From: RPQJ01 sp963762315
Lineage (GTDB): Bacteria; Pseudomonadota; Gammaproteobacteria; Steroidobacterales; Steroidobacteraceae
DNA length: 64,000 nucleotides
NCBI GenBank assembly: GCA_963762315.1
Contig: CAVXKO010000004.1
Location: 186,001-250,000 of the forward strand
Reading direction: 5' to 3'
Shown here: piece by piece, positions 1 to 9,852 of the stretch
Position numbering within the stretch: position 1 is the stretch's first letter
How the letters are laid out: each line of letters starts with the position of its first letter
Notes under the pieces: generated by a model
The model's input: the letters and a program-made list of their open reading frames with translations, nothing else
Database searches by the model: none
What the model was told of the DNA's origin: nothing
Made by a program: the position numbers and the translations under genes

Positions 1-1055
1 TCCGTGAACTCGTCGGCAGCGAAGTGCTTGCGCGCGAGCGCCGCGTAGCCGCGCAGCTTCTCGCGGTAGGGCAGGTCGCGCGCCGCGATGGCGAAGTAGG
101 GATCCCAGTCGAGGTTGCGCGTGACGCGGCGGCGGGTCGCGGCGCAGAAGATCGCCCAGCGCAGGTTGGCCTTGAGCAGCCAGGGGAAGTGGTAGTGCAG
201 GGAGGTCACCTGCGAGTCCGGGCACGCGTTCGCGAAATCGATCGGGAACCATTGGCCGCCCTTCAGCAGGGCTTCGCAGGAGTTGAAGTCCCAGCCGAAG
301 AACGCGTTGATGGTGAGCGTGATGTCCTCGAGTTCCGATTGCTGCTCGGCCGTGAGGAAGCCGCGGTCCATGCGGTAGCGGTCGTGCAGCGGGGCGGAGG
401 GGTCGTAGTTGACCACGCGCGTCTGCGGCCCGAGGCCGACGCAGCGCACGAAGTACTCGTACGGGATCACCGCCGACTGCAGGTGCATCACCTTCGTGCC
501 GCTCGCCTCGTAGGCCGCGCGCAGTTGCGCCTCGTCGTCGACCTTCGAGACCCCGACCCAGCCGCCGCCGTCGTACGGCTTCATGAACAGCGGATAGCCG
601 AGCTTCGCGCCGATCTCGCCGAGGTCGAACATCTGCGCATAGCGGCTGAGCGTCGGCTGCAGGTCGGCCGTCGGCTCGTACGCCTTCGGCGGCAGCATCC
701 ACGTGTCGGGAATCGCGAGCCCGAGGCGCATCATCGCGCAGTACGTCGTGTGCTTCTCGTTCGACTGGATCGACCAGGGGTTGTTGAAGACGTAGGTGTC
801 GTTCAGCACGACCGCCTTCTTGATCCACTCGCGGCTGGTGTTGTACCAGTGCGTGAGGCGGTCGACGACGAGGTCGTAGCGCACGGGCTGGCGCAGGTCG
901 AACGGCTCGATGGTCACGCGGCTCACGTCGAAGGCGATGCGATCGCCGCCGTGCGGGATGTCGAGCTTCAGGCGGCCGAGGATCTGCTCGAAGCAGATCG
1001 GCCAGCAGATGTCCGCACCGAGCGACAGGCCGATGCGCCGCGTCACGTTTGCCAC
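1..1055 (-). CDS. ATP-grasp domain protein, C-terminus cut by window edge
   Basis: About 351 codons are visible; the gene continues past base 1. The GTG start at 1055 is preceded by GGGGAG seven bases upstream. An ATP-grasp-like nucleotide-binding segment (FMKPYDGGGWVGV) lies near residue 155, and a carboxylate-rich segment (NSCEALLKGG then PIDFANA) near 240-262 fits the metal-binding end of the fold. ATP-grasp enzymes join a carboxylate to an amine through an acyl phosphate; the substrates here are unknown. It is the third gene of an operon, 27 bases after the esterase and downstream of a peptidase E-like protein, which suggests work on a small peptide or amide. It could also be a non-ligase ATP-grasp homologue. 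Confidence 0.8.
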   Translation of the reverse strand, partial: MANVTRRIGLSLGADICWPICFEQILGRLKLDIPHGGDRIAFDVSRVTIEPFDLRQPVRYDLVVDRLTHWYNTSREWIKKAVVLNDTYVFNNPWSIQSNEKHTTYCAMMRLGLAIPDTWMLPPKAYEPTADLQPTLSRYAQMFDLGEIGAKLGYPLFMKPYDGGGWVGVSKVDDEAQLRAAYEASGTKVMHLQSAVIPYEYFVRCVGLGPQTRVVNYDPSAPLHDRYRMDRGFLTAEQQSELEDITLTINAFFGWDFNSCEALLKGGQWFPIDFANACPDSQVTSLHYHFPWLLKANLRWAIFCAATRRRVTRNLDWDPYFAIAARDLPYREKLRGYAALARKHFAADEFT

Positions 1056-1082
1056 AGTCGTGCTCCCCGCGTTGTGCCTTCG

Positions 1083-2207
1083 TTATTCGTAGACCATCCA
1101 GAGCGGTCCCGGGAACAGCCACGTCAGGGCCGATTGCAGGCGGTCCCGCCAGTTTTCCCAGTTGTGCCCGTCCCGCACTTCCTCGTAGCGTACCTCAATG
1201 CCGTGCTGTCGCAGCAGCGGCACCAGGCTGCGGTTCTCGTAGATCAGGGACTCGTAGATGCCGCAGGACAGGTACATGCGCTGCGCCGGCAACCCCGGCC
1301 GCCGCCGGAACTCGTTGACGAAGCGCGCGACGGGATCGAAGGTCGGCGGCCGGCGATGGTGCCCGATGTCCGAGAACGCGAACGACCCCGACTGCAGCAC
1401 GAGCCGTCCGAAGGCTTGCGGATGCCGCCAGGCTGCGTGCAGCGAGGCCACGGCGCCGAAGCTTGCCCCGAGGAGCCCGCGCGCGGCCGGGTTCGGGTGC
1501 AGCGGGAACGATCGCTCCAGCAACTCGGGAATCTCGCGTGCGACGAAAGCGGCGTGCCCGTCGTGGCCGGCGTATTCGGTGAGCCGGTCGGGTGACTGCG
1601 TGAATGCTGCAATGATCGGCGGGATCTCGAGCCGATCGATCAGGTTGTCGAGCACGGCCTGCAGGTTGGCGTAGCGCAGGTAATCGAAGCCGTCGTGCAC
1701 GATGAGGAGCGGATAGCGCCGTGTGCGTCGGAACCGCGCGGGCACGTACACGCCGACGTGGCGCTCGCCGCCGAGCGCCGCGCTGTGCACGACGAAGTCT
1801 TCGAGCGTGCCTGCGCGGGCCGACGGGTCGCGCAGCGTCCAGTCGGGCCTGCGGTAGCCGTGGCCCTGCGCGACGGAATTGGCGCCGAAAGGATCTTCGG
1901 CACGCAGCGGGTTGAGCGGGTCGAGGATCCACTCGGCACGCCCGTCGCGCTCGATTTCCAGCTTGTATTCGATGCGCGAGCTCTCGGGCACCTCGATGCG
2001 CAGCACCCACAGGTCGTCGTCGCCCTGCCGCTCGAACGCCTGCGTCGCGGGCAGGCCGTGGATCCACAATCGCAACCGCACGGCCTCGGCCTGGCCCCGG
2101 TACACGAACGTGAGGCCGCCGGGGTCGACGAGGGGGGAGTTCTGCGCGTTGCGCAGCGCGTCCAGGCCGGGCGTCGCGTCCGCGGGCAGATCGGCGCTCG
2201 TGCTCAT
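1083..2207 (-). CDS. Esterase D/enterochelin esterase-like alpha/beta hydrolase
   Basis: 374 residues. Residues about 30-105 resemble the early-set beta-sandwich found before Fes-type and glycogen-branching-type catalytic domains. Residues about 130-370 form a PF00756-like esterase domain with the nucleophile elbow GASFG (Ser about 249) and a C-terminal DGHNWENW segment that supplies the probable catalytic His. No signal peptide is visible, so it is probably cytoplasmic. Its ATG overlaps the stop of the upstream peptidase E-like gene (ATGA), which implies translational coupling, and the ATP-grasp gene follows. Fes relatives hydrolyse siderophore esters, but nothing else here indicates a siderophore, so the substrate is open. 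Confidence 0.85.
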   Translation of the reverse strand: MSTSADLPADATPGLDALRNAQNSPLVDPGGLTFVYRGQAEAVRLRLWIHGLPATQAFERQGDDDLWVLRIEVPESSRIEYKLEIERDGRAEWILDPLNPLRAEDPFGANSVAQGHGYRRPDWTLRDPSARAGTLEDFVVHSAALGGERHVGVYVPARFRRTRRYPLLIVHDGFDYLRYANLQAVLDNLIDRLEIPPIIAAFTQSPDRLTEYAGHDGHAAFVAREIPELLERSFPLHPNPAARGLLGASFGAVASLHAAWRHPQAFGRLVLQSGSFAFSDIGHHRRPPTFDPVARFVNEFRRRPGLPAQRMYLSCGIYESLIYENRSLVPLLRQHGIEVRYEEVRDGHNWENWRDRLQSALTWLFPGPLWMVYE

Positions 2208-3137
2208 GCCGCCACCTCGACCGCAGACGTGCTGCCCGAGCGCAGCAACCGGGAGGTGCCGACGGCGACCCGCAACCGGCCGCGATGCCAGTGCAGCATG
2301 CTGCCTTCGTCGAGCGTGTGGCAGGCCGCCGGGCTGAGGCGCCGCGCCAGCAGGGTCACCCGCGTTGCGTCCTGCAGCGCGAGCCTGGAGGCGGCGTGGG
2401 GCAGCAGCACGGTTCGCGGGAGCAGGCCGAGCCCGGCCTCGAAGACTTCCGCATTGCCGGCGCCCTGCGGCGGATGATCGTGGAACAGGACGACGCGCTC
2501 GGTGAGGCACATCGCGCCGGCCGACCACGCGACGATCGGCCTGCCACGCATCAGGCGCTGCAGGTCGAACAAGCGCAGGCGATTGAGCAGGACCGCAACA
2601 TGGCCGCCGGCGATACACACCGCGGCCGACGCGTCGATCATCCGTTTGAGATCGGTCTGCTGGTGCTCGACCAGCGGCCCGAGCACATGGCGCCACTCTT
2701 TGCGTGAAGCGGGCATGCACGCGCTCGATCATGCCGAGGTGCGCCGCGTCGAGGCGGCGCAGGGCCGCGATGGCGTCGCGTCGCGCCCAGCGCGTGAGTT
2801 CCGAGTCGGCCGGTTGCGCCAACATCTCACGCGCCGCCGCCTTGGCGTGATCGAGGCGGGCCCGATAGGTCTGCTGCAGGCCGCGCAGGTCCGCCTGGCG
2901 CTGCCGGTACGCTTCGTGCAGGGCGGGATCGTGCGCAAACACGCCCTCGGCTCGCTCGTACAGGCGCAGGTCGTGCACGCGCTGGCCGAGGTGCTCCTCG
3001 AGCGCCGCGAGTTCGCCCTCGCGCTCCTGCCATCCGGCGGTGATCGCGACCATCGGGCCGTCGATGCCGGCGCGTTGGAGGGCTTCACGCAGATTCGGAT
3101 TGCGCGCCTGGGGGCCGAGGATGAGGAGGTCGGGCAT
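2204..3137 (-). CDS. Type 1 glutamine amidotransferase-like / peptidase E-like protein, interrupted by one frameshift
   Basis: Reading starts at ATG 3137 (MPDLLILGPQARNPNLREAL) and shifts frame near 2712, then continues to the TGA at 2204-2206. Removing one C from the CCC run in the overlap region joins MIERVHA to SRKEWRHV and restores about 310 residues. The C-terminal half contains IVAWSAGAM, the nucleophile Ser elbow of the peptidase S51/cyanophycinase class of the GATase1 fold, and a later HDHPP segment. Family members cleave Asp-X dipeptides or cyanophycin; the substrate here is unknown. It is first of three genes, with an ATGA overlap to the esterase. I judge the frameshift a sequence error because both sides remain intact. 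Confidence 0.7.
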
Positions 3138-3301
3138 CCGGGCTAGGGTGGGAAGACAATGTCGCCGTGTCAATCCGGGTCGCTGCCCCGTCGGGAATCC
3201 AGGCGCTCCGCCCGTCCGCCGCGCGCCCAGCGGCTCATGGAAAATGGCCGAACCGCGCCGCGGTGGATACCATCCCTTGCGTCTCTTTACGGATGACCGA
3301 C

Positions 3302-4195
3302 ATGAAGCGATTTGCACTGGCCCTGGCGTTGGTTTGCGGGCTCGCTGCCGCGGCCGAGCCCGTCCCGGCGGGGACCCGCGCGCCCACGATGGCCGAAGTG
3401 CTGGCCGCGTCCCAGCCTTCCGACTGGCGCGGGCTCGACCCGGAGAACACGCTGTACCTGCAGCTTGCTACCGGTCGAGTCGTGATCGAGCTGGCTCCCG
3501 CGTTCGCGCCGCTGCACGCTGGAAACATCCGCAAGCTGGCGCGCGAGCACTATTTCGACGGACTCGCCATCGTCCGGTCGCAGGACAATTTCGTCGTGCA
3601 GTGGGGCGATCCGGATGGCAAGCGACCGCTCGGCACGGCGAAGGACAAGCTGCCTCCGGAATTCACGGTGCCGGCAAAAGGATTGCCTTTCGTTCGCATG
3701 CCGGATGTCGACGGCTACGCGCCCGAGGTCGGGTTCGTCGATGGGTTTCCAGCGGGCCGCGACCCGAAGACGGGCGAGGCCTGGATCGCGCACTGCTATG
3801 CCATGGTCGGCGCCGGACGCGGCAACGAGCTCGACAGCGGCAATGGGGCGGAGCTGTACGTCGTCACCGGGCATGCGCCTCGGCAGCTGGACCGCAACAT
3901 TGCCGTCGTGGGCCGCGTGGTGAAGGGCATGGAGTGGCTGTCCACCATTCCCCGCGGCACCGGGGCCATGGGGTTCTATGAAAGGCCCGAGCAGTACGTG
4001 CCGATCCAATCCCTGCGGCTCGCGTCCGAAGTGCCGGTGGCCGAGCGCGAAAAGCTGCAAGTGCTCCGCACGGACACCGTGACGTTCTCGAAGCTGGTCG
4101 AATCGCGTCGCAATCGCAGCGACGACTGGTACAAGGTGCCGGCCGGTCACGTCGACCTGTGCAACGTGCCGTTGGTGACCCGGCCGCAACCCTGA
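3302..4195 (+). CDS. Secreted cyclophilin-type peptidyl-prolyl cis-trans isomerase
   Basis: 297 residues starting MKRFALALALVCGLAAAAEP, a clear Sec signal peptide with a likely AAA/E cleavage. The middle of the protein is a divergent cyclophilin: the early strand LYLQLATGRVVIELAPAFAP, HYFDGLAIVRSQDNFVVQWG (matching the FDG..F.RV..FM.QGGD motif) and the ELYVVTG region. Cyclophilins speed prolyl isomerisation during protein folding, here in the periplasm. An in-frame ATG at 3293 is a possible alternative start; I chose 3302 because it opens directly into the signal peptide. The gene is divergent from the peptidase E-like operon with a gap of about 165 bases. The C-terminal 70 residues extend beyond the usual domain. 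Confidence 0.85.
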   Translation: MKRFALALALVCGLAAAAEPVPAGTRAPTMAEVLAASQPSDWRGLDPENTLYLQLATGRVVIELAPAFAPLHAGNIRKLAREHYFDGLAIVRSQDNFVVQWGDPDGKRPLGTAKDKLPPEFTVPAKGLPFVRMPDVDGYAPEVGFVDGFPAGRDPKTGEAWIAHCYAMVGAGRGNELDSGNGAELYVVTGHAPRQLDRNIAVVGRVVKGMEWLSTIPRGTGAMGFYERPEQYVPIQSLRLASEVPVAEREKLQVLRTDTVTFSKLVESRRNRSDDWYKVPAGHVDLCNVPLVTRPQP

Positions 4196-4312
4196 TTCTT
4201 GCAGTGCAGGATGGGACTGCCGCTGCGCGCGGCGCAGTTCCATTGCGAATGGCGCATTGCCGGCCGCCTGCGAAACGTGCAAGTTAGCCAGAGGAACTCG
4301 AGGGGGAGAACC

Positions 4313-5992
4313 ATGGATCGCATCTGGCTGAAGCATTATCCGGCTGGCGTGCCGGCCGACGTCAACGTCGACCAGTATTCGTCGCTGGTCGAACTGATGG
4401 AGACCGGGTTCCGCGAGCACGCGCAGCGCAATGCCTACGCGTTCATGGACCGCTATTTCACGTTCGCCGACATCGATCGCTATTCGTCGGCGTTCGCCGC
4501 CTGGCTGCAGGGACGAGGACTGAAGCCCGGCGCGCGCGTCGCGATCATGATGCCGAACGTGGTGCAGTATCCGATCGCGCTCGCGGGCGTGCTGCGCGCC
4601 GGGTGCGTCGTCGTCAACGTCAATCCGCTGTACACGCCGCGCGAGCTGGAGCACCAGCTGAAGGACTCGGGCGCCGAGGCGATCGTCATCCTCGAGAATT
4701 TCGCGGCCACCTTGCAGCAGGTGATCGACAAGACGGCGGTGAAGCACGTGATCGTCGCGTCGGTCGGCGACATGCTCGGCTTCCCGAAAGGCGCGATCGT
4801 CAATTTCGTCCTTCGCAACGTGAAGAAGATGATGCCGGCGTACACGTTGCCCGGGCACGTGCGGTTCTGCGCGACGCTCGACGAGGGTGCGCGCCGGAAG
4901 CTGGAGAAAGTGCCTTGCGGTCCGCAGGACACCGCATTCCTGCAGTACACGGGCGGCACGACGGGCGTGTCGAAGGGCGCGACACTGACGCACCGCAATC
5001 TCGTCGCGAACGTGCTGCAGATGGAGGCATGGGTGGCGCCGGTGCTCAACGACACGAGTCGTGGGCCGGTGCCGGAGCAATTCGTCTACATCTGCGCGCT
5101 GCCTCTGTATCACGTGTTCGCGCTGACGGTGAACTGCCTCGCCGGCATCCGGCTCGGCACCCTGAACGTGCTGATCGCCAATCCGCGCGACATCCCGGCG
5201 TTCGTGAAGGAACTGGGCAAGTACAAGTTCCACGTCATCCCCGGCGTGAACACGCTTTACAACGCGCTCGCGGAGAACGAGGAATTCCGCAAGCTCGATT
5301 TCTCGAGCCTGCGCGTCGCGAACGGCGGCGGCATGGCAGTGCAGAAGGCCGTCTCCGACAAGTGGATGAAGATCACCGGCGTGCCGATCGTGGAAGGCTA
5401 TGGACTGTCGGAGACCTCGCCCGTCGCGACGAGCAATCTGGCGGATTCGCGCGAGTACACCGGCACCATCGGCATCCCGTTCCCGAACACGGACATCGTC
5501 ATCCTCGACGACGCGGGCCTGCCGGTGCCCCTCGGCGAGCCGGGCGAGATCGCGATCCGCGGGCCGCAGGTGATGGCGGGCTACTGGAACCGCCCGGACG
5601 AGACGGCGAAGGTGATGACCCCGGACGGGTTCTTCAAGTCCGGCGACATCGGCATCATGGATGAGCGCGGCTATATCCGGATCGTCGATCGCAAGAAGGA
5701 CATGATCATCGTGTCGGGTTTCAATGTGTATCCGAACGAGGTGGAGGCGGTGATTGCGAGCCACCCGGGCGTGGTGGAGTGCGCGGCGGTCGGCGTGCCG
5801 GACGAGCGTGCGGGCGAGGCGGTGAAGGTCTTCGTCGTGCGCAAGGACCCGGCCCTCACCGAGGCGGCGCTCGCGGAGTTCTGCAAGCAGAACCTCACCG
5901 GCTACAAGAAGCCGAAATACATCGTGTTCCGCGACGAACTGCCGAAGAGCAACGTCGGCAAGATCCTGCGCCGCGAACTGCGCGGCACTTGA
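4313..5992 (+). CDS. fadD: Long-chain fatty acid-CoA ligase
   Basis: 559 residues, close to the 561 of Escherichia coli FadD. ATG 4313 follows a strong ribosome binding site (GGGGGAGAA). The AMP-binding P-loop YTGGTTGVSKGAT is at about residue 212, the adenylation motif EGYGLSETSP at about 360, the hinge DRKKDMIIVSGFNVYPNEVE near 460, and the catalytic Lys region KSNVGKILRRELR at the C-terminus. It activates fatty acids to acyl-CoA with ATP for beta-oxidation or lipid synthesis. The nearby enoyl-CoA hydratase and the downstream PHA genes fit an acyl-CoA economy. The gene ends beside a long inverted repeat that separates it from the convergent hydratase gene. Confidence 0.95.
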   Translation: MDRIWLKHYPAGVPADVNVDQYSSLVELMETGFREHAQRNAYAFMDRYFTFADIDRYSSAFAAWLQGRGLKPGARVAIMMPNVVQYPIALAGVLRAGCVVVNVNPLYTPRELEHQLKDSGAEAIVILENFAATLQQVIDKTAVKHVIVASVGDMLGFPKGAIVNFVLRNVKKMMPAYTLPGHVRFCATLDEGARRKLEKVPCGPQDTAFLQYTGGTTGVSKGATLTHRNLVANVLQMEAWVAPVLNDTSRGPVPEQFVYICALPLYHVFALTVNCLAGIRLGTLNVLIANPRDIPAFVKELGKYKFHVIPGVNTLYNALAENEEFRKLDFSSLRVANGGGMAVQKAVSDKWMKITGVPIVEGYGLSETSPVATSNLADSREYTGTIGIPFPNTDIVILDDAGLPVPLGEPGEIAIRGPQVMAGYWNRPDETAKVMTPDGFFKSGDIGIMDERGYIRIVDRKKDMIIVSGFNVYPNEVEAVIASHPGVVECAAVGVPDERAGEAVKVFVVRKDPALTEAALAEFCKQNLTGYKKPKYIVFRDELPKSNVGKILRRELRGT

Positions 5993-5996
5993 AAGT

Positions 5997-6100
5997 AGGG
6001 GACATTCACGGTTTTCGAAAAATAGGGTGACATTCTCCGTTTTCGGCACTCGCGAAAACGGAGAATGTCCCCTATTTTTCGAAAACCGTGAATGTCCCCT
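5997..6100. repeat. Long palindromic repeat A at a convergent gene junction
   Basis: Inverted repeat with arms 5997-6045 and 6053-6100 around the 7-base loop GCACTCG. Each arm holds two copies of a unit of the type TAGGGGACATTC followed by a T-rich run. The arms match except for one extra T in the left arm. A sister element with the same inner arm and loop lies at 33510-33622. Both sit tail to tail between convergent genes (here fadD and the enoyl-CoA hydratase), so a bidirectional terminator role is plausible. The design resembles REP doublets moved by RAYT transposases, but no such transposase is present here. Confidence 0.85.
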
Positions 6101-6106
6101 GTTTTC

Positions 6107-6934
6107 TCATTGGCCCTTGAACTGCGGCGGGCGGCGCTGGACGAACGCCGTCATGGCTTCGGTCAGGTCCTCCGACTGCAGGAAGGCCGAGTTCCACAGC
6201 GCGACGTAGTCGAGGTTCGCGTCGATCGCGCGGCGCTCGGCGAACCCGAGCACCTGCTTCGAGCCCTGCACGGCGAGCGGCGAATTCGCGGCGATCTCGC
6301 CGGCGATGGCACGTGCGCGGGCGATGCAGGCTGCCGCATCGGGCAGCACCTCATTGACGAGGCCGATGTCCTTCGCGCGCGCGGCGTCGATGTCGCGTCC
6401 CGTGAAGATCAGTTCGCGCGCCGCGCCGTCGCCGACGATGCGCGTCAACCGCTGCAGCGTGCCGACGTCCGCCACCATCGCGATACGTGTTTCGCGTACA
6501 GAGAACACGGCCTCGGCGGAGGTGACGCGGATGTCGCAGGCAGTGATGAGGTCCATGCCTGCGCCGATGCAGGCGCCGTGCACCGCGGCGATCACCGGCT
6601 TGTTGGTGTTCGCCAGCGAGCTCACCGTGTCCTGGTAGCGGCGGATGTCGTCGTACAGCGCGCGGCGCTTGCCGACGGCGGACTCTCCACGACCCGAAAG
6701 CGAGCCGGCGGCGAAGCCCTGCGCGTGATCCATGAGGTCGATACCGGCGCAGAAAGCCTTGCCCTTTCCCGCGAGCACGATCGCTCGCACGGATACGTCG
6801 GCATCGAGGCTCGCTACAGCCTGCGGAATCGAGTTCCACAGCGCGCGGTGCATGGCATTGAGCTTCTCGGGTCGATCGAGCCACAGCACTGCGACACCGC
6901 CATCTCGCTCGATCGCCAGGTTGTCGAACGTCAT
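6107..6934 (-). CDS. Enoyl-CoA hydratase/isomerase (crotonase family)
   Basis: 275 residues from ATG 6934, chosen because GGAG lies six bases upstream. An in-frame ATG at 6946 overlaps the stop of the upstream dehydrogenase gene (TGATG) and could be used through coupling. The crotonase fold shows the first oxyanion-hole segment GKGKAFCAGIDL at about residue 60 and the second, AAVHGACIGAGMDL, at about 117. The catalytic region (RIAMVADVGTLQRL) carries an Asp like dienoyl-CoA isomerases (ECH1 type), so delta3,5-delta2,4-dienoyl-CoA isomerase activity is a good alternative. It acts in beta-oxidation of unsaturated fatty acids. The stop codon lies only seven bases from repeat A. Confidence 0.9.
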   Translation of the reverse strand: MTFDNLAIERDGGVAVLWLDRPEKLNAMHRALWNSIPQAVASLDADVSVRAIVLAGKGKAFCAGIDLMDHAQGFAAGSLSGRGESAVGKRRALYDDIRRYQDTVSSLANTNKPVIAAVHGACIGAGMDLITACDIRVTSAEAVFSVRETRIAMVADVGTLQRLTRIVGDGAARELIFTGRDIDAARAKDIGLVNEVLPDAAACIARARAIAGEIAANSPLAVQGSKQVLGFAERRAIDANLDYVALWNSAFLQSEDLTEAMTAFVQRRPPQFKGQ

Positions 6935-6945
6935 CGAATTCTCCA

Positions 6946-7785
6946 TCAGGACTTCTTGCCCTTGCCCTTGCCCGCCGCTCGCCGTGCCGCGTCGCTCGCC
7001 CAGCGCAGCAACGAGTCGGTCGCGCCCGGCGTCAGGGAGGCGAGCTTCTCGAGCAGCGCGCCGCCCGGCGGCACGGCCACTTCGGTGAGGCGGAACCGGA
7101 TGGCTGCGAAGATCGACCACACGACCCACGAGGGCGGCATGTTGAGCGAGCGCCGCCACGTGCCCGAAGAGACGGGATCGGAAAGGATGGTCTCGGCCAT
7201 CGGTGTGTCGATCACCCCCGGCATGACGAGGGACACGCAGATCGGCTCGCCCACGAGTTCGGTGCGCAAGGCTTCCGTCAGACCGACGAGCGCAAACTTG
7301 GTTGCCGAGTAACCGCCGAGCGGAGAAAAGCCGCGACGGCCCGCGAGTGATGCCACATTCACGACGTGACCACCGCCCTGCGCCCGCATCGTCTTCACGG
7401 CCGCCTGCATCACCCAGAGCGCGCCGAAGAGATTCACATCGAGCATCTTCTGCAGGTCGGCGGCGCGGATCTCAGGCACCGGCGCAGCAATCAGCACGCC
7501 GGCATTGTTCACGACGACGTCGATCCGGCCGAAGCGCTGGATGGCCTTGCGGAAGCAGGCCTGTACCGCCGCCTGCTTCGTGACGTCGGTGGGAACCGCC
7601 AGTGCCTTCACGCCGAGCTTGCGCGCGGCGGCGGCCACCTTGGCGAGCGTGTCCGCGCTACGGGCCACGAGCACGACGTCCGCCCCCGCTGCCGCGAATG
7701 CCAGTGCGGTCTCGCGACCGATGCCGCTCGACGCGCCGGTCACCAGAACGACACGGTCCTTGAACTTGAAGTTGGGGATTTTCAT
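6946..7785 (-). CDS. Short-chain dehydrogenase/reductase
   Basis: 279 residues with a complete classical SDR pattern: the cofactor motif TGASSGIGRE near residue 17, VVNNAG at about 90, catalytic Ser in NVASLAG and YSATK with catalytic Tyr and Lys at about 160-164. It oxidises or reduces a hydroxyl/carbonyl with NAD(P)H; the substrate is not evident. The tail is Lys/Gly-rich (GKGKGKKS). The downstream enoyl-CoA hydratase begins at or just after its stop, so the two probably form an operon. Confidence 0.9.
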   Translation of the reverse strand: MKIPNFKFKDRVVLVTGASSGIGRETALAFAAAGADVVLVARSADTLAKVAAAARKLGVKALAVPTDVTKQAAVQACFRKAIQRFGRIDVVVNNAGVLIAAPVPEIRAADLQKMLDVNLFGALWVMQAAVKTMRAQGGGHVVNVASLAGRRGFSPLGGYSATKFALVGLTEALRTELVGEPICVSLVMPGVIDTPMAETILSDPVSSGTWRRSLNMPPSWVVWSIFAAIRFRLTEVAVPPGGALLEKLASLTPGATDSLLRWASDAARRAAGKGKGKKS

Positions 7786-7820
7786 GACGCGAGCCTAGCG
7801 CGTTCGGCGCAAACGGCCTA

Positions 7821-8282
7821 CTAGAAGACTCCGACAGCGAGGCCGGCCGCGAGCGTCTGCCCCAGTTCGCGGCAACGCTCCAGCGCGAGGTCGTCCGGCT
7901 CGCCTTTGATCACCACGGGTTCGGCGACGCGGGTCCAGCGATAACCATTTGCGATCCGCTCGATGGAGCTCACGGCGCCCGTGCCATCGTTACCCGCCGA
8001 GACGAACAGGGCGAACGGCAATCCATCCACCTTGCCCTCGGCCGGGTAGAACGTGCGATCGAAGAAATCCTTCACCGCGCCGGACATGTAGCCGAACTTT
8101 TCGGGCGTGCCGATGAGGAGCGCGTTGGCCCAGAGCAGGTCGTCGAGCGAGGCCTGCAGCGCCGGCAACTGGCGCAACTCGACGTCGTCGCCGAATTCGG
8201 CCGCGCCCGCGGCGACTTCGGCCGCCATGCGTTCGAGCCGGCCGCCGGGTTGGCCGCCGGTGATCATCAGCAGGTGTTTCAC
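7821..8282 (-). CDS. Flavodoxin/NADPH-dependent FMN reductase-like protein
   Basis: 153 residues from GTG 8282 (VKHLLMITGGQPGGRLERM). The first strand and loop fit the flavodoxin phosphate-binding site, and LLIGTPEKFGYMSGAVKDFFDRTFY matches the second FMN loop of the NAD(P)H-quinone reductase/flavodoxin superfamily. It probably binds FMN and carries electrons or reduces quinones in the cytoplasm. The ribosome binding site is weak and the start is uncertain. The upstream region is occupied by a tandem palindromic repeat. The gene is 35 bases upstream of the SDR start on the same strand and may be cotranscribed. Confidence 0.8.
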   Translation of the reverse strand: MKHLLMITGGQPGGRLERMAAEVAAGAAEFGDDVELRQLPALQASLDDLLWANALLIGTPEKFGYMSGAVKDFFDRTFYPAEGKVDGLPFALFVSAGNDGTGAVSSIERIANGYRWTRVAEPVVIKGEPDDLALERCRELGQTLAAGLAVGVF

Positions 8283-8322
8283 GGCGACAGGGTAGCCGTG
8301 AGTGAGGAGGGGAGCCACAAGA

Positions 8323-8571
8323 GCCCTCACCCGGACTGTCGCCCGACCTCTCCCGCAAGCGGGAGAGGTGTCGGATGCCCTCTCCCGTGGAACGGGAGAG
8401 GGCGCGAGCGACGTGGCGAAGCCATCTCGCGAGGGGTGAGGGTTTTCGGAGCCCTCACCCGGACTGTCGTCCGACCTCTCCCGCAAGCGGGAGAGGTGTC
8501 GGATGCCCTCTCCCGTGTATACGGGAGAGGGCGCGAGCGACGTGGCGAAGCCATCTCGCGAGGGGTGAGGG
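8323..8571. repeat. Two tandem copies of a 120-base palindromic repeat
   Basis: Copies at 8323-8442 and 8451-8571 repeat with a 128-base period. Each starts CCCTCACCC, ends GGGGTGAGGG, and contains two perfect hairpins: CCTCTCCCGC-AAGCGGGAGAGG (8347-8368, 8475-8496) and CCCTCTCCCGT-ACGGGAGAGGG. The same 22-base hairpin recurs at 62246, 62296, 62347, 63647 and 63701, so this is a dispersed REP-like family. It fills the space between ald (ends 8579) and the flavodoxin-like gene. Confidence 0.9.
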
Positions 8572-8578
8572 CTCTCGA

Positions 8579-9694
<1,116 letters not shown>

Positions 9695-9852
9695 GGCTCT
9701 CCCCTCGCTGATTCGGTCGATCGTTGTATGGATGGGCGCGGACCCGCACAGGATAGTCGGCTCACGGGGAGATTTCGTGCAAAGTCAGGCGGATCAAACC
9801 ACGGATACGCAATAATCTGCCGTCGATGACTTTGAATTCGAGGGGAACTTGC

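Noticed and set aside
4196..4312. Regulatory element or small gene between the cyclophilin and fadD genes
   Set aside because: Only 117 bases with no clear promoter boxes or structure beyond the fadD ribosome binding site.
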